From Sanderia malayensis (lineage: Eukaryota; Cnidaria; Scyphozoa; Semaeostomeae; Pelagiidae), in NCBI GenBank assembly GCA_013076295.1, contig RQOL01000618.1, positions 124,001 through 188,000 of the forward strand: 64,000 bases of DNA, written 5' to 3'. The notes beneath the pieces were generated by a model. It ran no database searches. It saw only the letters and a program-made list of their open reading frames with translations, and was not told the origin of the DNA. Made by a program: the position numbers and the translations under genes. Numbering within the stretch: position 1 is the stretch's first letter; each line of letters starts with the position of its first letter. Positions 23,501 through 38,500 of this stretch are shown here, one piece after another.

Positions 23501-26500
23501 AGGGATGGATAAGGACGGAGTTGTTTAGAAAGATTTTCAGCAACATCACGGTTCCTCTCAGAACGGAGGCAATAACAATGGAAAACTAAAACCCCAATTT
23601 TGCTTAAGATCACTTTTCAACTCAGATTGGAGGCAATAACAATGGAAAACAAACCCCACTTTTGCTTAAAGTGCCACTATAGCTTTTTTTTATTCTTTAT
23701 ATCAGGAAAACTTGCAACCCTGATTTTAAATCTAAAATATTTTTGGAATCTGATGCGTAGTTCACGAGTTATAACAAGTGAAAGTGTAGATATTTCGTCA
23801 CTTTCGCCATTTTTCTTGACACACTTCGAGGACTGGGATGGGGAACGGGGTCCTTACTATGACATCATAGTGGGGACTTTTCAATAAAAAGTTTTAAGGA
23901 AAGTTCCACACAAAAAGAGACCTTTCGAAGCAATTTAACGACACTGGGAAATAAGTTGGCTTGTACGTAAAACGTAAATTGAAATTCAATGCAATAATTT
24001 AGGCCATGTATGCCTGTATAGTTTGGCCAGCACTCATCGCATACTCCTCTTCTAATGGGAACAACTTGTGTTTTATCGGCATTAGTCTTCCAAGAAATTA
24101 TAGTGGCATACAATATTTTGCTTTAGTTTTTACTATCATCTTTTCAATTAAAGTAACTTCCATACAAACAAACTCACTTTTACTCTTAGGTTAACCTGAC
24201 CCGAATACTTTATTATCAGGCCGTGGCATGTGCCCTTGCTGTGCCGACAGATTGGACAGCCACTAAATGGAAATTTTGCATTTCAATTTTAAAGCAACTG
24301 ACTAGGTATTATTAATTAAGTAGATTCCAGTCCTCGAAGTGTGTCACGAAGGTGTGAGGAAAAACACCTTGTAGCTCAAAAATTACTCATCAGATCAAAA
24401 AAGTAAAAGCAGATTCAGAATCAGCGAATTAGAATCTATAGTTTTAGCAAATAAAAAAAAGTATAGTGGCACTTTAAGATCACTTTTCAACTCAGATCGG
24501 AGGCAATAACAATGGAAAACAAACCCCACTTTTGCTTAAGATCACGGTTCCTCTCAGAGCGGAGGCAATGACAATGGAAAACCAACCCCATTTTTGCTAT
24601 ATAATTCTCAGGCTCCGTTCACACGATGCCGGATTCATTTCGTTTTGGATTCCATAGGCAATCCGATAGAGCGGAGTGATTTGACTCCGGAAAAATGATG
24701 CGAAACGTTTCGGATTGGTATGGTGTCGTGTGAACAGAAAGGCTATCCGATATGAAAAGCGATCCGAAGCAATATGAATCCGGCATCGTGTGAACGGGGC
24801 CTCAGTTTAAGTCAGTCAGTCAACATCAATACAGAGCAAACACGACTTGTTTCTCTCTCTGGCCCTGTGTTCTCTGCTCGTTAAAATCAAGAAGAAATGG
24901 CAAGGAAAGTTTGGAGAGGTGGGTCACGTAGCTTGGTGGGAATACGGGACAAATTCCTACAGTATCCCCTCAAATTCTCCGCTGTATTTAGTTTGCTTTC
25001 AATATTCAGTGCACAGGTGTCCCTCAGATTGACACTGACGCAAGTATTGTTCTGGAGTTTGTTTGTAAGGGGGTCGTGTCATGAAAATTGTTAGAATTAG
25101 TGAAATCGAGGCAAATCATTTTTGTCCGGTTTTTGCATAAAGATAGGATATAAGATACACTAGAGTGCACACTCCAATTGACGCATTGCTACAAAAGTTG
25201 AAGCATTGGTCAGCCATCTTGTTGGAGGCTCGTGGAAGAAATTTACGGTCTGAAGCCTTGGCATATATATAAATGTAAAATACATGGATATTATTATTGC
25301 TGTATGAAAGTAGAGTGCTGGCCTTGGCATTTGGCAATACGAAGTACGGGGGAATTTGTGTGGTACGGACGACGCTCAAACGGAGTATATTAGATATCAA
25401 TCGATAGGCAATGACCTCCTGAGTATGAATCTGCAATAAAATTTGTTGAAGATGCCCGCATTCAAAAGTAATGCTCCTTTTTATCTTTGGCGTAACACCT
25501 ACAAATCACCAATCCACGGCAACTAAAGGTGGGGCAAGTAAAAACATTGCAAAAATCTTTTAAATCCAGGGGTGTTCCGCAAATATTATTGCATATTCGT
25601 ACTCAGGAGCTCATTGGGGGCCGATTGATATCTGATTTATCCTATTTGGGGGTAGTCGGTAAAATGGAAATCCGTCTTTCGAAAAATAGTTGTAATACAC
25701 TTGATCCAGCAATAAAACTTAATATGTTGAACCGACTAGGATATTATGAGGGTTCCAATCTTTGAGGTTAAGCAATCCTAATATCTACGTAATTCTTGTT
25801 CAAGTAGAAGGGTTCAAATCGTGAAATGAGCATCCAACAAGATTGTGTCCCAACTTTGTCACCGCGCGGGGCCTGGTTCGCCCTCTAGTGTATTTCATCT
25901 CTATTGGTTTTTGAAATAGCAATGTGATATGTCCCTAGACTCATTACATTGCGTCCCTGTGCTTAGCCCGACTCTCGCTAACCTACAGGGACTTATCACA
26001 GTTCTGTTTGAAAAACCGGGCAAAAATGATTTGCCTTGATTTCCGTAATTCTTAATTTTTTCATGACACGACCCCCTTACAAACAATATCCAGAACAATG
26101 ATATATAGGGATGCCAGTTCCTTTTACAGGTTTGGTTGGGCGCGATATTTGATATGATATAAAAACCCACTGGCCTCAGTGTCAATCTGAGGGACACCTG
26201 TGACACTTAATATTGAAAGCAAACGGAGAATTTGAGGCGATAAATTGACTTTGACTGGAAACAAATTTTTGTGAAGGAATGAAAATTAGCGTATCTAAAT
26301 TTAAGCAGCAATCTTATTGCGTAAATTGCCGAATTCTGTACACGGCAAGAGGAATTTTCAGATTTTCCTAGTTGAAGATGCAGAACTCATGAATTGAAAT
26401 GGTTGAACAGGTAAGGGTTTTAGAAATACGCAAGTCCTGCTATCAACAAGTAAATTTCTATGTAAAGGCAAAGAAAGGCTTCGTAATAAACAAAGCCAAA

Positions 26501-29500
26501 CCCTCACTGAGTGTAAAACAAATTCTATCAAGTAATTGGAAGAATGTTTTGAGCTGCAAATTGTTGGCCTTTTCGCAAGTCCCTCTAAAAACCATAACAT
26601 TTTCATGCAAAACGCCAAACAAAATGCCTTTCCTAAATCAGTTGAAATACATTACTGTTTTGACAAATTTTCTTATATACAAGTCGCTGAAAGTCTTTCT
26701 AAACAACTCCATCCTTATCCATCACTGCTTCAAAAAGTCATACATTTGTCTTAGTTCTGAAGAAATTCATTTGTAACTTCTTTAAAGGGCTACTCTCACC
26801 ATATTTTTTATTTCATTTCTGGGTAGTTTTTGACGTAAAAACAGTTACTACAGTTTTTAATTTTGAAATTCGCTCATTAACACCTCTTTTCACGGCTCCA
26901 AAAATGAGATTTTCAGCCATTTCTGGAAATGTCGCGCAACCTAAAACGATCTGGGCCGAGGTTGTGTGACGTACATGCCGGAACGGAATCAACTTCTCTC
27001 TTTGGCTTCAGTATGGGAAAACAACGTCGCGTCTGGTTTTCTCCTTTGTTTTCAATGATAAATACACATTTTTTTCAAGACATTTCAACACCATCATTAC
27101 AAAGCTTATTGACATCTCCCCGTGTGTGTTTTGTTTAGTTTTCGATATTGTTAAGGGCTCAAAACCAGAACAACAGGATGAAGCCCAACATTCTGGTGGA
27201 AAGTTTTTCTTCGAATTCACATTTAACTTGTGAAATCTTCGATCTCTGGACAATAATATTTACACTCCTGGACTGGATTTTCTACTTTTTCTACACACCT
27301 AGGGGTACACTTGAAATATTACCAAAATATGAGCTGCTGCCTTAAATACACATCAGATAAGACAAAATAGGGTTATTTTCGTGCATTATTAGTCCAAAAT
27401 AGCAGAAAAACTCGTCTGCTTGCAGCATAAGCGTCCTCATTTTTGTGAAAAGTCATGATAAACGATAAGCCTTAAGCTTTTCATGATAAACGAGGCAGCA
27501 ACAGATTCCTTAGATCCTCAACTAGTGCGTGGCACTGTTGAATTTTTTAAATACGACTTGGTTTTGACTATAGATATGCAAAACGTTGAATTTTCGTCTG
27601 GTGCTGAACACAATAAAAAAATTCATGTGTTCCAGCATGTACGTCACACCGGCCTCGCCCCAGTTTTCTTTGTTCCCGACTTTTTTCTGGAATGTGCATC
27701 TTTGGAGGCGTAAAAAGGGGTGTTAATGAGCTATTTTCAAAATTGAAAAAGTGCAGTACCGATTTTTACGTCAAAAACTACCCAGAAATAGAATAAAAAA
27801 GTATGGTGAAATTGAAACTATACCATATTGTTTTATAATAATTTTAAAAGGAAACTGTGAAGATGTCCCGTAAAAATTTTTCACAAAAAATTATCAAAGT
27901 GGAGTAATTAAAACGCCAATAATTATAACTTTTTTACTCAAACCCACGCAAATTCTCTCTCATTGAAAAAAGAGTACTTTCAAATTTTGAAAAATATAAA
28001 GATAAATTTCATACAACGGTCCTGGCTAAAATCCAAGGTTTAAAAAATGAGGATTTGACTCCATGGATACCTCTGAAAGAATCACTGCATGATTGTCAAC
28101 CGGATTTGCCAAGCTTTGATATTATTCAAATGCAGCCGGCAGAGACAAGACATTGGGGCAGAATTCCCCATGCAGAACTGATTGATCAAGTAACACATGA
28201 TGCATATGAAGAAGTCATGAAATTCAGGAAAATTTATTTAAGATTCAATCAGACAAAGCTGGGAAAGATTTCACTCCAAAGCTGGTCTTTTGGTTGAAAC
28301 AATTCAAATTCGAAAAATTCGCATCTCAATTGAGTGGTTGTCAAGGCATTTATCACTTTGCCATCCTTGTTTCTACAAAATTCATCATCACGATCAAATG
28401 CAAAGGAACACACAGGGGCACTCAAAAGAAGGCTAGATTAATGGAAACAGGGCGATTTACAATTCCTGCTTAACGAGGCAAAATTGATCCAAAGAAAACT
28501 AACCTCATCAAAAAAGTCACTCTCGGTGGAGGATGTAGGCAGAATATTTTCCAAGCTTGTTATAGAAGGGAATATATCTTCAGCAATGAGATTCTTGGAT
28601 TATACCAGTAGTGGAGTTTTGCCCTTCCGAGAGGAAGTGCTAAATGATTTACAGGAAAACATCCCGAAATGAAAGCAGCAACACGGGGAACCTTATTATA
28701 CAGGCCCATTGACAATGTGCTAGATGCTACTTTTGCGTCCATCAATGAAGAGACCATTTTCAGAGCTGCTTCTAAGTAGCGCTACATAATAGTTTTATCC
28801 TTTGCCCAGAGATAGCTACTTTTCTGCTGAAAAAAACATCGACAAGGTGCTCGTCTCATTATATCAGGAGGATCGGAGTGCGTGAGTGAGTGACCTCTAG
28901 TGAGGGAGCCACACAAGTTGATCCCTTGACAATGCCTTGGTACTCCTTAAACACTACAATCCTCATAAATTACTTACGACAAGTGTTAAGCAGGTATGGT
29001 TAGCAGACGATGCAGCTGCAAGTTGGACAATCGAAAATATATTCCTATGGTATCACTCCTTGATAAGAGAAGGAGAAAAGATGGGATACCATGTAAATGA
29101 GACGAAATGTTGGATTATAAATGAAGGACAAAGAAGGTATTTGGGGCGAGTGTGAATATAACAACAGAGGGGCAGCGTCACCTTGGGCCAGCTCTGGGAT
29201 GAAAGCAATTTGAAGATCAATATTGCAAAGCAAAAGTAGGGAAATTGTGCAAGGAGCTAGAAACCCTGAAATTTGAAAGTCTTCTCCTCAAGCAGCCTAC
29301 GCAGTTCTGACAAAAGTTTTCCTTTTGAAGTATTTCACGTACTTCGAAAGGTCAGATAACGTAACTTCAGTTAACGTATTTCATGAGAACAATACCCGAG
29401 TTTGAAAGCCACTTTTATCCTTTCCAAGAAATTCTATGGAACGATCTTGTGACAGCATTTGGGCAAGCAGAATTCCTCCCAGACTATTTGGAGAGTTCTT

Positions 29501-32500
29501 TTTCCCTTCCATAGAAGAATGGTGGAATAGCTATTCCAACGTGATTGATGAAGATAATGACCAATTCAAAGGATCGACGCTTATTACTGGGCTGCATCTA
29601 TATATAGTGCGATTCAAGATGAAAGAAAGAAAGAGTTGATGATACTAAAACATGAAAAGGACAAAAAGAAGGTGGAATCAGCCATGAAGCAATTACCTGA
29701 AAAGCGCAAGTAAGAGAGCAAGTTCTTGGTTATCAGCACTTCCATTGAAGGATCTGGGCTTGGGACTAAACAAGTAGGATTTCAGGCATGCTCTATGGAT
29801 AAGATATAACTTGAGTCTACAAAATTTGCCAACGTGGTGCCCATGTCGCCAGAAATTTTCTCTGGGTCATTCTCTATCATGCAAAAAGGGTTGTTTTGTA
29901 TCATTGCGTCACAATCACATAAGACACACTTTGACCACTCTTTTAGACCCAACGTAGAATCGGAACCTCTCCTCATTCCAGTTGATGACGAACAATTTCC
30001 GCTGAGATCCACCAACAGAAGTGACAATGCAAGATTGGACATTAAAGCTAGTAATTTTTGGAGAAAGGGCCAAGTAGCTTTCTTTGATATACGTGTCGCA
30101 CATGTAAACTCAATTATTAATTCGAACCACACCACCAAAGAAGCCTTCGCCAGGCAGGAGCAGCAAAAGAAAAGAACGTATTTACAAAGATTGGTGGGTT
30201 TAATTAGATATATGTTTTTTTGATTTAATTGTAAATATTTTTTAATTTTTATCCTCTATATTTTAAACTATTTTATCCGAGGCGTGAGTCTTTGTTATTG
30301 TTAGCTCTCCATCTTTAACAATTATCTTAAAGATGGAGAGCTTTAAAAACAATTATGAAAAAGCTGGCGTGGAAGCAAAATAAGAATTTTTTAAGTCTGC
30401 CATTTTGTAATTTTACATATGACTTGTTTGACACGCAAACTCTCCCCTATGACGGCATTGTAGATTTTTAGATTGCAGATCAGAAAAGAACACGTGCACT
30501 TCAGAGATCCATTCACTCACTTTTATGTTATTCATGTTTTGGTTACACAAAGTAATTAACTATTATGCAACAAACTCGATTCTCGGGTTATCCCTGTGTG
30601 TGACGCCATCACTTTCTATAAACGATGCAAATTTGAAGAAGATTCCACAGGAGACAATACCTCGCAAGGGTTGTTTTATCCCCAACAATGTTCATATGTT
30701 CGGAAAAGGATCAGGGCCCACGTCACGCCCCGACAACCATTAGTGTGAATAGAAAATACATAATTTAGACTACTTTGAAAGAAACTTTCGCGAAGCAAGA
30801 AAAACGCGAAATTTATGAAATTAACTTTCGCGTTTTAGGCAAAATCGGATATTTTGCGCCAATAAACTTTCGCGTTTCAGCTAAGGTCGAAAATTTTGCC
30901 AGAATAAACGTTCGCGAAAAGTCTGAACAGAAACTTTGAACAGAAATCTTGAAGTAGTTTTTATTCAAAGTGAAACTTTTTTCATAAATTGTTTTCAATT
31001 TTTAAAAACGTAAACAGAAGAACTATGTACGTTTTTTAGTAAAACCAAAAAAGAAAAGGAAACTAAAGCAACATTAGAAACTGACGCCATTATAATTAAT
31101 TGACCAATGAAACTAACTAATGAAATGAATAAATGTTTTTCTTTGTTAATCGCCTTCCACTCTGGGGTTACCAGTTTTTCACAATAGCGTTTTTGGGAGA
31201 ATAAACTTTCGCGAATTTCCAATTTTGAAATTTTTAGCAAGAATAAACTTTCGCGAATTTCATATTTTAGAAAGCTTCGCGCAATGAACTTTCACGAAAT
31301 TTGGCCAAAAACGCGAAGATCGCGAAAGTTTCTTCCCGCGAAAGTTTCTACCTTAAAAGTATCATATCATTTCGTTATTCTAGAAACAGTGCGATATACT
31401 CTAAATTCTGCTTTGACTTGGAAATTTATGAAATATGGAGTATTCTTCTGTCAAAGGAGTTTGTCATTGAAACCCATTTGAATTTTCAAATATTGTTATG
31501 CAAATTTTCTTTCTTTCAGATACCATTTTGCGTTACGTTGTAGGTAGCTTTTGCTCACAATATTTTGGCCACTGGTCCTCTGAGTCTAACGTAGTGATGG
31601 TTATGTTTGATTTTAGCTTCAAAGTTCGTATGAAGAAAAAATGTCTAAAGAGAGAGAAAGTTTGAAAGAAAAGCATAGAAATAATGTATGTTTCATTGTA
31701 GAGTTAAAATGAGTATCACCTTATCATTGTGATCAAAGAAAGGCATTTCATGATGAACTAAGACTTTTTATGATACAGATTGACAGGCTGGAGAAAAGAA
31801 TTATTGAAGTTGATGCCTCAAACAAGGTGTACATTTTTGAATTTGTCTTTGAAATTTGAAACTTATCCTCGTCCAATTTCCAATTATTGTAACGATTTCA
31901 TTTTTTATTGGATTAGGACCTATTGGATAATAAATATAAAAATGACGCACTTATTCGAGGGCTTCAGTCCAGAGTTTCAAACTTTGAAGAGGTATTGCTG
32001 TTTTATTTTCAAATGAAAACTGGATTTAAAACTTACTAGTGCATGTGTATAAGTCATTTATCTTGTTTTTTTAGGAGTGCCATCATATGAACAAAGATAT
32101 CCAAAATCTTCGACGTCAAAACGCAAGTTTAAATTCAGAGCGACACGAGAAAGACAAAACCTTTAATCACGTGAGAACTAGGGTCGCTGTTCTTGAACAA
32201 GAATTGAAAGATAAAGAAGAAGTATGTGGCATTTTATTTTTCGAAATTTATTTGCATTTTATCAATTGATGGTCCATTGTCACGGTTTGCATGCTGAACC
32301 CACCCAGGCTTGTAGGAATTAATGACCTCAGAATGACGACACCACAATCACGTTTCTATTCAGTTTGTGTGGGAAAATTAGATCACACGCTAAACGTTCT
32401 TCCCTAACTTGATTTAGCCCACTTTGCGACCCCAAACAATCACTTAAGCTACGAATTGCAGTTGCGTATCCAATTTTGAACCCCCATATTTCGAAACATC

Positions 32501-35500
32501 GCTGGATCCCATTTTTAGCATTTAGTTTATGTTTAGTATACCGAGTTGTCAATATTTTATACACTATTATTTTTGCCATGTTTATTAACAAGAATTAAAG
32601 ACATATGTCCTATTTATTTGCAGGCTATTATTAGGTCGTCTGAGCTACATGAAATTTCAAGTCAGCGTCAAGTAAGAAATTCATCTTGGTTTCAAAATTT
32701 CATGAAAATGTCTGTAATACTTTGTAATTATGGCAGAAATTACTCTAACATTGTGATACTGTTAATTTTGTACCTGGCAGAAATTTGAATGATGTGGAAT
32801 GCTTTGTTTTCTGAAGTATAGATTTCTTCTCTCGCAGAAAGTGTTGGATGGCGAACTGCAGAGTAAAATTATCCATATCAATAAACTGGACGTAAATCTA
32901 AAGTCCGTTTCTGATGAGGTCTTAAAGGTACAAGGCCAAATTAAATTTGCACTAGATATATTCATTGTTAATACCTTTTTCAAATACATGAATGATTGCT
33001 AATTTACCAGTAAATTGAGCAACTTTAACAATTTAGACGTTTTGTTTGGAAGTTGTTTTGTTTTCTTAGGGAAATGAGATCATTCGCAAACTGCAAAATG
33101 AATTACGGAATGCAAAGTCACAGGTAATTTTATTTAGAAGAAGGGATATTGGAGATTTCTAATGTAATGCCCCAGATACTACTTTGAATTTTTGGCCTCC
33201 ATGATAACACTGTCGTCTTTCAAGTTCCACTATATGCTTTTTTGATTTCCTGTTTCCAGAAAACGTGGAACGCTCATTTCACAACTGATTTCAAATCTGA
33301 ATCTTTTTTAAAAATCTGACACGTATTTAACGAGTGAAAGAGTGAAAGAGTCAATTTTAAAACTGGCCAGCTGGCTTCATTGGTAAATTATAATAGCTAG
33401 TTTGGTAATATTGGTAATATTATAATAGCTAGTCTCGTTGCATGATCCCTTGTTTCCATGTGCTCTATTCATATCGTTTTTGCAAGTAGTCTTATCAAAC
33501 TGGAAAAATATGGACTTGAGTATGCCAGCTTTTTTGAGTGCCCTGAAACTAGATTTCAGTTGTTCCGGGGGAATCTCGAATATTCACAAAATATCAACAC
33601 AGTTGTGATCAGAAAACATTTAAACCAACTTCAAAATCTCGAAAAATTGAGAAATTTAGTGCAATTCTAAACAACATTCAAGAAATTCCCAAGAAGCAAA
33701 CCTTTTCTAGAAAAACTCAAGGAACGAGATATAAAATATAAAATATATATAAAAGTCGACCACCACGTGAGAATTTTGTAAAAGTGACGGGGGTTACGTC
33801 ATCGCTCATCAAAGTATTGCACCATTGGTCACGGTCAGAAAATATCAACTATCTTGTATTGTAAATCTGAATACATATTTAGAAAGAGCATAAAGAGTTA
33901 TGCCAAAAATATTAAGGAACTTTATCTGTAACATAAACAGTTGAGGAGATATGGGCAGTCGAAGATGTTACGATTCAGGGGGTAAAAAAAGAAATGAAAT
34001 TACCTGAATTCTCCAATATTACCAAAACATTGGCACAAATATTGAACTACATATACCAACTCATTGATAGAAAGCATTTCAAGTTGATTTCAGCCAAATA
34101 AATGTTTGAAAAACTGAGTTTACATAATGTGCACGGTGTTTGAATTCCTGATATTACCCCCCGAGTTTTAGAGAAATCCATTTTTTAATGATTTGGGGTG
34201 AAACTTTTGATGTAGAGTCAATTCTGTTTAGGTTGAACACCCTAGGGAAGCGTGAAAATGCTCGAATTACAACATATTTGAATTGTAGAGGTTTACCTTT
34301 ATAGGAATTAATTGTTTAGTGATCCTTAGGAACGGAGAATTCCGTTCGAAATAGGTAAAGTTCGAACTACACGAGTTAGAATTATGCAGACATGAATGTA
34401 AATTGTATTCCACTAGTAAGAACTCATTAAAAATGCTTTTCTGTAGCAATTTGCTCTTCAATTAGACATCAACTTGTCAAATAAAATCTAAAAGTCATCA
34501 AAATTAGGGGGTAATATCAGCATTGCTGAAACCAAGATAAAATAAATTAAAGGGTATAGAAAAATTGTCAGCGAAAAAACCTCACTAATATTTTATGGTA
34601 GCCATTCGTCTCATGAGCTATCACTTGATATAAAGTCGGAGACCTCCCATTTGCTCTCCTTGCTTTCACTTAACTAAAAATCATTTTTGTTAGCGCCTTT
34701 TTATGATTGGTCACAAACAGATTCGCTTGTCGGTCGATGCTTGTTGTTTATCTTGCTTTGCTTTCAAACCATTTCTCTTTCCCTTTGATTTTCGCCTTAC
34801 TCATGGTAGTCTTTTCTCTCTTGCTTTCTTATATTGTGTTTGCAGATCTGCAATGTCAAATTCCTGGTTCGCTTCTGAAACAGGCTCCTTTTTCTGACCG
34901 TGACCAATGGTGCAATACTTTGATGAGCGATGACGTAACCCCCGTCACTTTTTCGAAATGTCCCATCTCGGATTTCTGATCCTCTTTGTCTTGGCTTTCA
35001 TATGAAACATTAAAATTTAAGGTTACCCTGTTTGTTAGTTTGTAGGGGATAATTCCCTGTCTATAACGGGTATTCGAGTAAGCGGATGTCAACTGTACTA
35101 CATATTGGTGGTTGCGCCGTATGATAAAATCGTTTGCGTTGTAAAGTGTGTTATGTGATGTGTAGTAAGGAGAGCAAATCAAAGAAGTCAATTTGTATAG
35201 CAGGATTTGTGCTTTTAAAAGAACGCAAATAACAAAATGTCGTAGTACAGTTAAAATGTCTTCACCAGACAGCGATGACCACATAGATAGTCTTCTTTAT
35301 AATAATGATGGATATAAGGGTGACTAGGAGAGGATTTGGTTGTCTGTGCTGGCAGGCCAATGTAATTAAGCCCAATTTACACGACACTTTTTAACCCAGG
35401 TTCAACCCAGGTTCACCCTAACCCAGGTTTGATTTTTGTCGTGTAAATCGAGCGAACCCGGGTTGAACCTGGGTTAAGAAAATCCTGCTCACGAGTCGGG

Positions 35501-38500
35501 TTGAACCTGGGTTGAACCCAGGTTGAGGGTCGTGTAAATCGAAGTGGGGTTGAACCCGGGTTGAACAGGCATAATTCGCATGCGCAGTGGTGATAAGTGT
35601 GGCGCCAAAACTTCATCTTGTTGTGTGTGGCCTAGTGTGTGAGGATCGTGTAAGTTTCGAAAAAAGTGGTAATTTGAGAAAAATTATGGCAACAACAATC
35701 GCGCTTCCCAGGTTTGTCAAACTGGATTTCGTTTTTCTACGTCGCAATCTCATATATTTTTCGATCCGCTTCCTTGCAGCTTGTTTTCGCTGCTTGATTC
35801 TCTTCAGTCTGATCTATATACATTCTGGTTGTAAAGACAAGCCAACAGTAGCATTGACTTTATAAGCAATGCGATTTGGATATAGTCTTTGTTTTATCAA
35901 AAGTAAACAGCAATCATAGAGATAATAATTATGTCTGAGAGCAACTTACAAAGTGCGCATGCGTGTTTATTGGCTAACCCGGGTTCAACCCAGTTTCCTA
36001 TTTACACGATAAAATCCTGCGAAGCAGTGTAAATCGGACAGGGTTGAAACCGGGTTAGGGTGAACCTGGGCTGAACCTGGGTTGAAAAGTGCCGTGTAAA
36101 TTGGGCTTTAGATTGATGATGATCCGGGGTGCTGTAGATGTGTCATTGCTGTAGTGTGAAATCAAATTCTTCTCTGCTCATCGGGACGATTTATTTTTTA
36201 TCAATGTTGTTCTTCCGAGACATTGTAATAACATGTAATTACTTTGCTTTAGGTTTTACTTTTGTTCTTTCTATCAAAGTAAACTCCACACAAACAAACT
36301 CAGTTTTACTTTTATCCTAAACTTGGGTACGGTTGCTGCATGTGCTACATAGAAATTTTGCATTTCAATTTTAAATCAATTGATCAATATATTTTTATTT
36401 TCAGCTGAAGTTCAAAAACATTGTAACAACAAAACAGGAACAGATCATCCAGGAAAAGGTGTGTATGTTTCTCATCTTGCCACGCCACTCCTGTTCGGTT
36501 GGCCTGTCGGCAAGCTTTACCAAAGACTGCGCAAGAGGAGACTAATGAAAGTATGCCAATTAGCGTCGATTTTCAAGTTTTCCAGACCTTGCGCAACCCG
36601 CTTATCCGTTGTCTATGCATTGTCTTGAGCTAATCAGCAACAGGTGTCACATTTTTGGGACCCCAATCAAAATGGTATATTTTGCCACGTGTATTTACAA
36701 CAACTAAATTAAATTAAGAACACCCAGGCTTCGTTCACACGAGACCGTTTTCATTTCGCTCCGGATTCTAGAGGCAAAACGGTGTGCATTTTTCACTCTG
36801 TTCGCACGACACCGTTGTCACTTTTCACAAGTTTACGCTTCACATCGCTCCCGCTGCAATTCCCGCTGTTTCAAATATTTGTAACGTATCTTTTGCGCCA
36901 ATATTTGACAGCCTATACCCATTTCTGTGTTCAACGGTTTCCTAAATTTAGCTTGATGAGTAGTTTTTGACTCGCGGCGGGTGCGCAAGCGAGTATTAGT
37001 GGTCATGGGTGAATTTCTGTGGTCTGTTTCAGTAGAGCTCCTACGTCGACTTTTTATTTGTTCCTCCCTTCCGTCCACATGAAGAGGCTGAAGGTGAAAC
37101 AAATAATCTTATAACTTGTTTAATTACTTATTTCATATCTTAATGTTTACTTAAATATTTTAATCATTTCACTAATATAGGTTGAATCACTTAATTGGTA
37201 GGTACTTAACAAATTTTTGTTGTTCCTTTTTGAAGTTGGCCTACTGGGTTCGTACCTAGCCCGTCTTCCGCTGTGCCCTTCCTCGAGGCTCGCTCGCTAG
37301 GTGTCTAGTCCAGGTCGTTGAGCCAAGGAAACTCTTGTTAAAATTGTTTATAACGACATATCATTACTTATTAGATAACTGAATTTTGTTGTTTTGTTTT
37401 TTTGACGTTTTAAGGCCTTTGCTAGGTTATTAAGTTTATTTTTAGAGTTTTCAGAGCACAGAGTAGGCCCTAACCTATCTGTGCTTGTTTTCCTTTTTTT
37501 TTTAAATTGAAATTGACACTCAGCTTAATTGACACACAAAGCTTGACAAAGCAAAAAGCGCTGCAAAGCAAAGCAAATAAAAAGCATAAAGCGTAGCCTA
37601 GACTATATAGCAAAGCATAAAAAAATATATAAATTGTAGCCAAGACAAGACATAGCAAAGCATGTATACCGTAGTAAATAATAAAGTGTATCCAAGCACA
37701 GCACGAAAAAAGCATAAAAACTATCAAAGAGCATAGCCAAGGAAAAATATAGGAGAGCATTAGAAATCATAAACATAGCAAAGCATAATAAAGCATAGTA
37801 AATAAAAAAGCGAACCCAAGCACAGCATAGCAAAGCATAACAAATATTATAAAACATAGCAAAGAGAAAGAATAGGAAATCATTAGAAATCATTAAAATT
37901 AACAAGAGTGTAGCCAGGGCAAAGCATAACAAAGTATAGAAAACATATAATAAAGAGTAACAAGGCATAAAAAACAGTAAAGCATTACATCAGTACTTTG
38001 GATCATGGCATTAAAAGTGTTGCTTTTTACCCTACTAGTATTTTTTCTTAAATTCTACACCCAACCCTGCGCAGTCTGTTTTATATTCTATGCAAGCTGT
38101 GGAAATTACAAACTGGAACATCAAACGTCATGCAGAAAATGGATTAAAAAACACTTGAGCAAGCAAAATCGTAGACAGGGCAGGAGATGTCAGCACAGTA
38201 AAGAACCAAACTGGCTCCTTGTCATAGCATTGCTGCTTTTTCTTTCTGGAGATGTAGAATTAAGTCCAGGACCAATGGAAAATTCAGAGCCATCCTTGAT
38301 GTTCAGAGCTGAACACATGTTTTATCCCCTTTCTCATGCTACTAAGACCAGGATTTGTTCAATATTGGGCATCAATTTAAGTGGCAAGCATGACAAATAT
38401 GACATTCCGAAACCTAGTATTCAATGTAGCCGGTGATGGAAATTGTCTTTTTCGGGCAATTTCTTATGCAATTTCTGGAAAACAGATATTTTTTCTTATA

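Larger units (their letters stand above)
23440..26782. repeat. Widely spaced inverted repeat arms
   Basis: Bases 23440-23545 (GTTACAAATGAATTTCTCG, GGATGGATAAGGACGGAG, AAAGATTTTCAGC) reappear inverted at about 26675-26782. The arms are about 100 bp and lie about 3.1 kb apart in SASS6 intron 7, with other elements between. They could be two inverted copies of one repeat or the ends of a decayed element. Confidence 0.5.

Noticed and set aside
37470..37968. Two minus-strand ORFs rich in Phe, Leu, Cys and Tyr that look like membrane proteins
   Set aside because: They lie entirely across an A-rich degenerate tandem repeat, whose complement gives hydrophobic codons in every frame.
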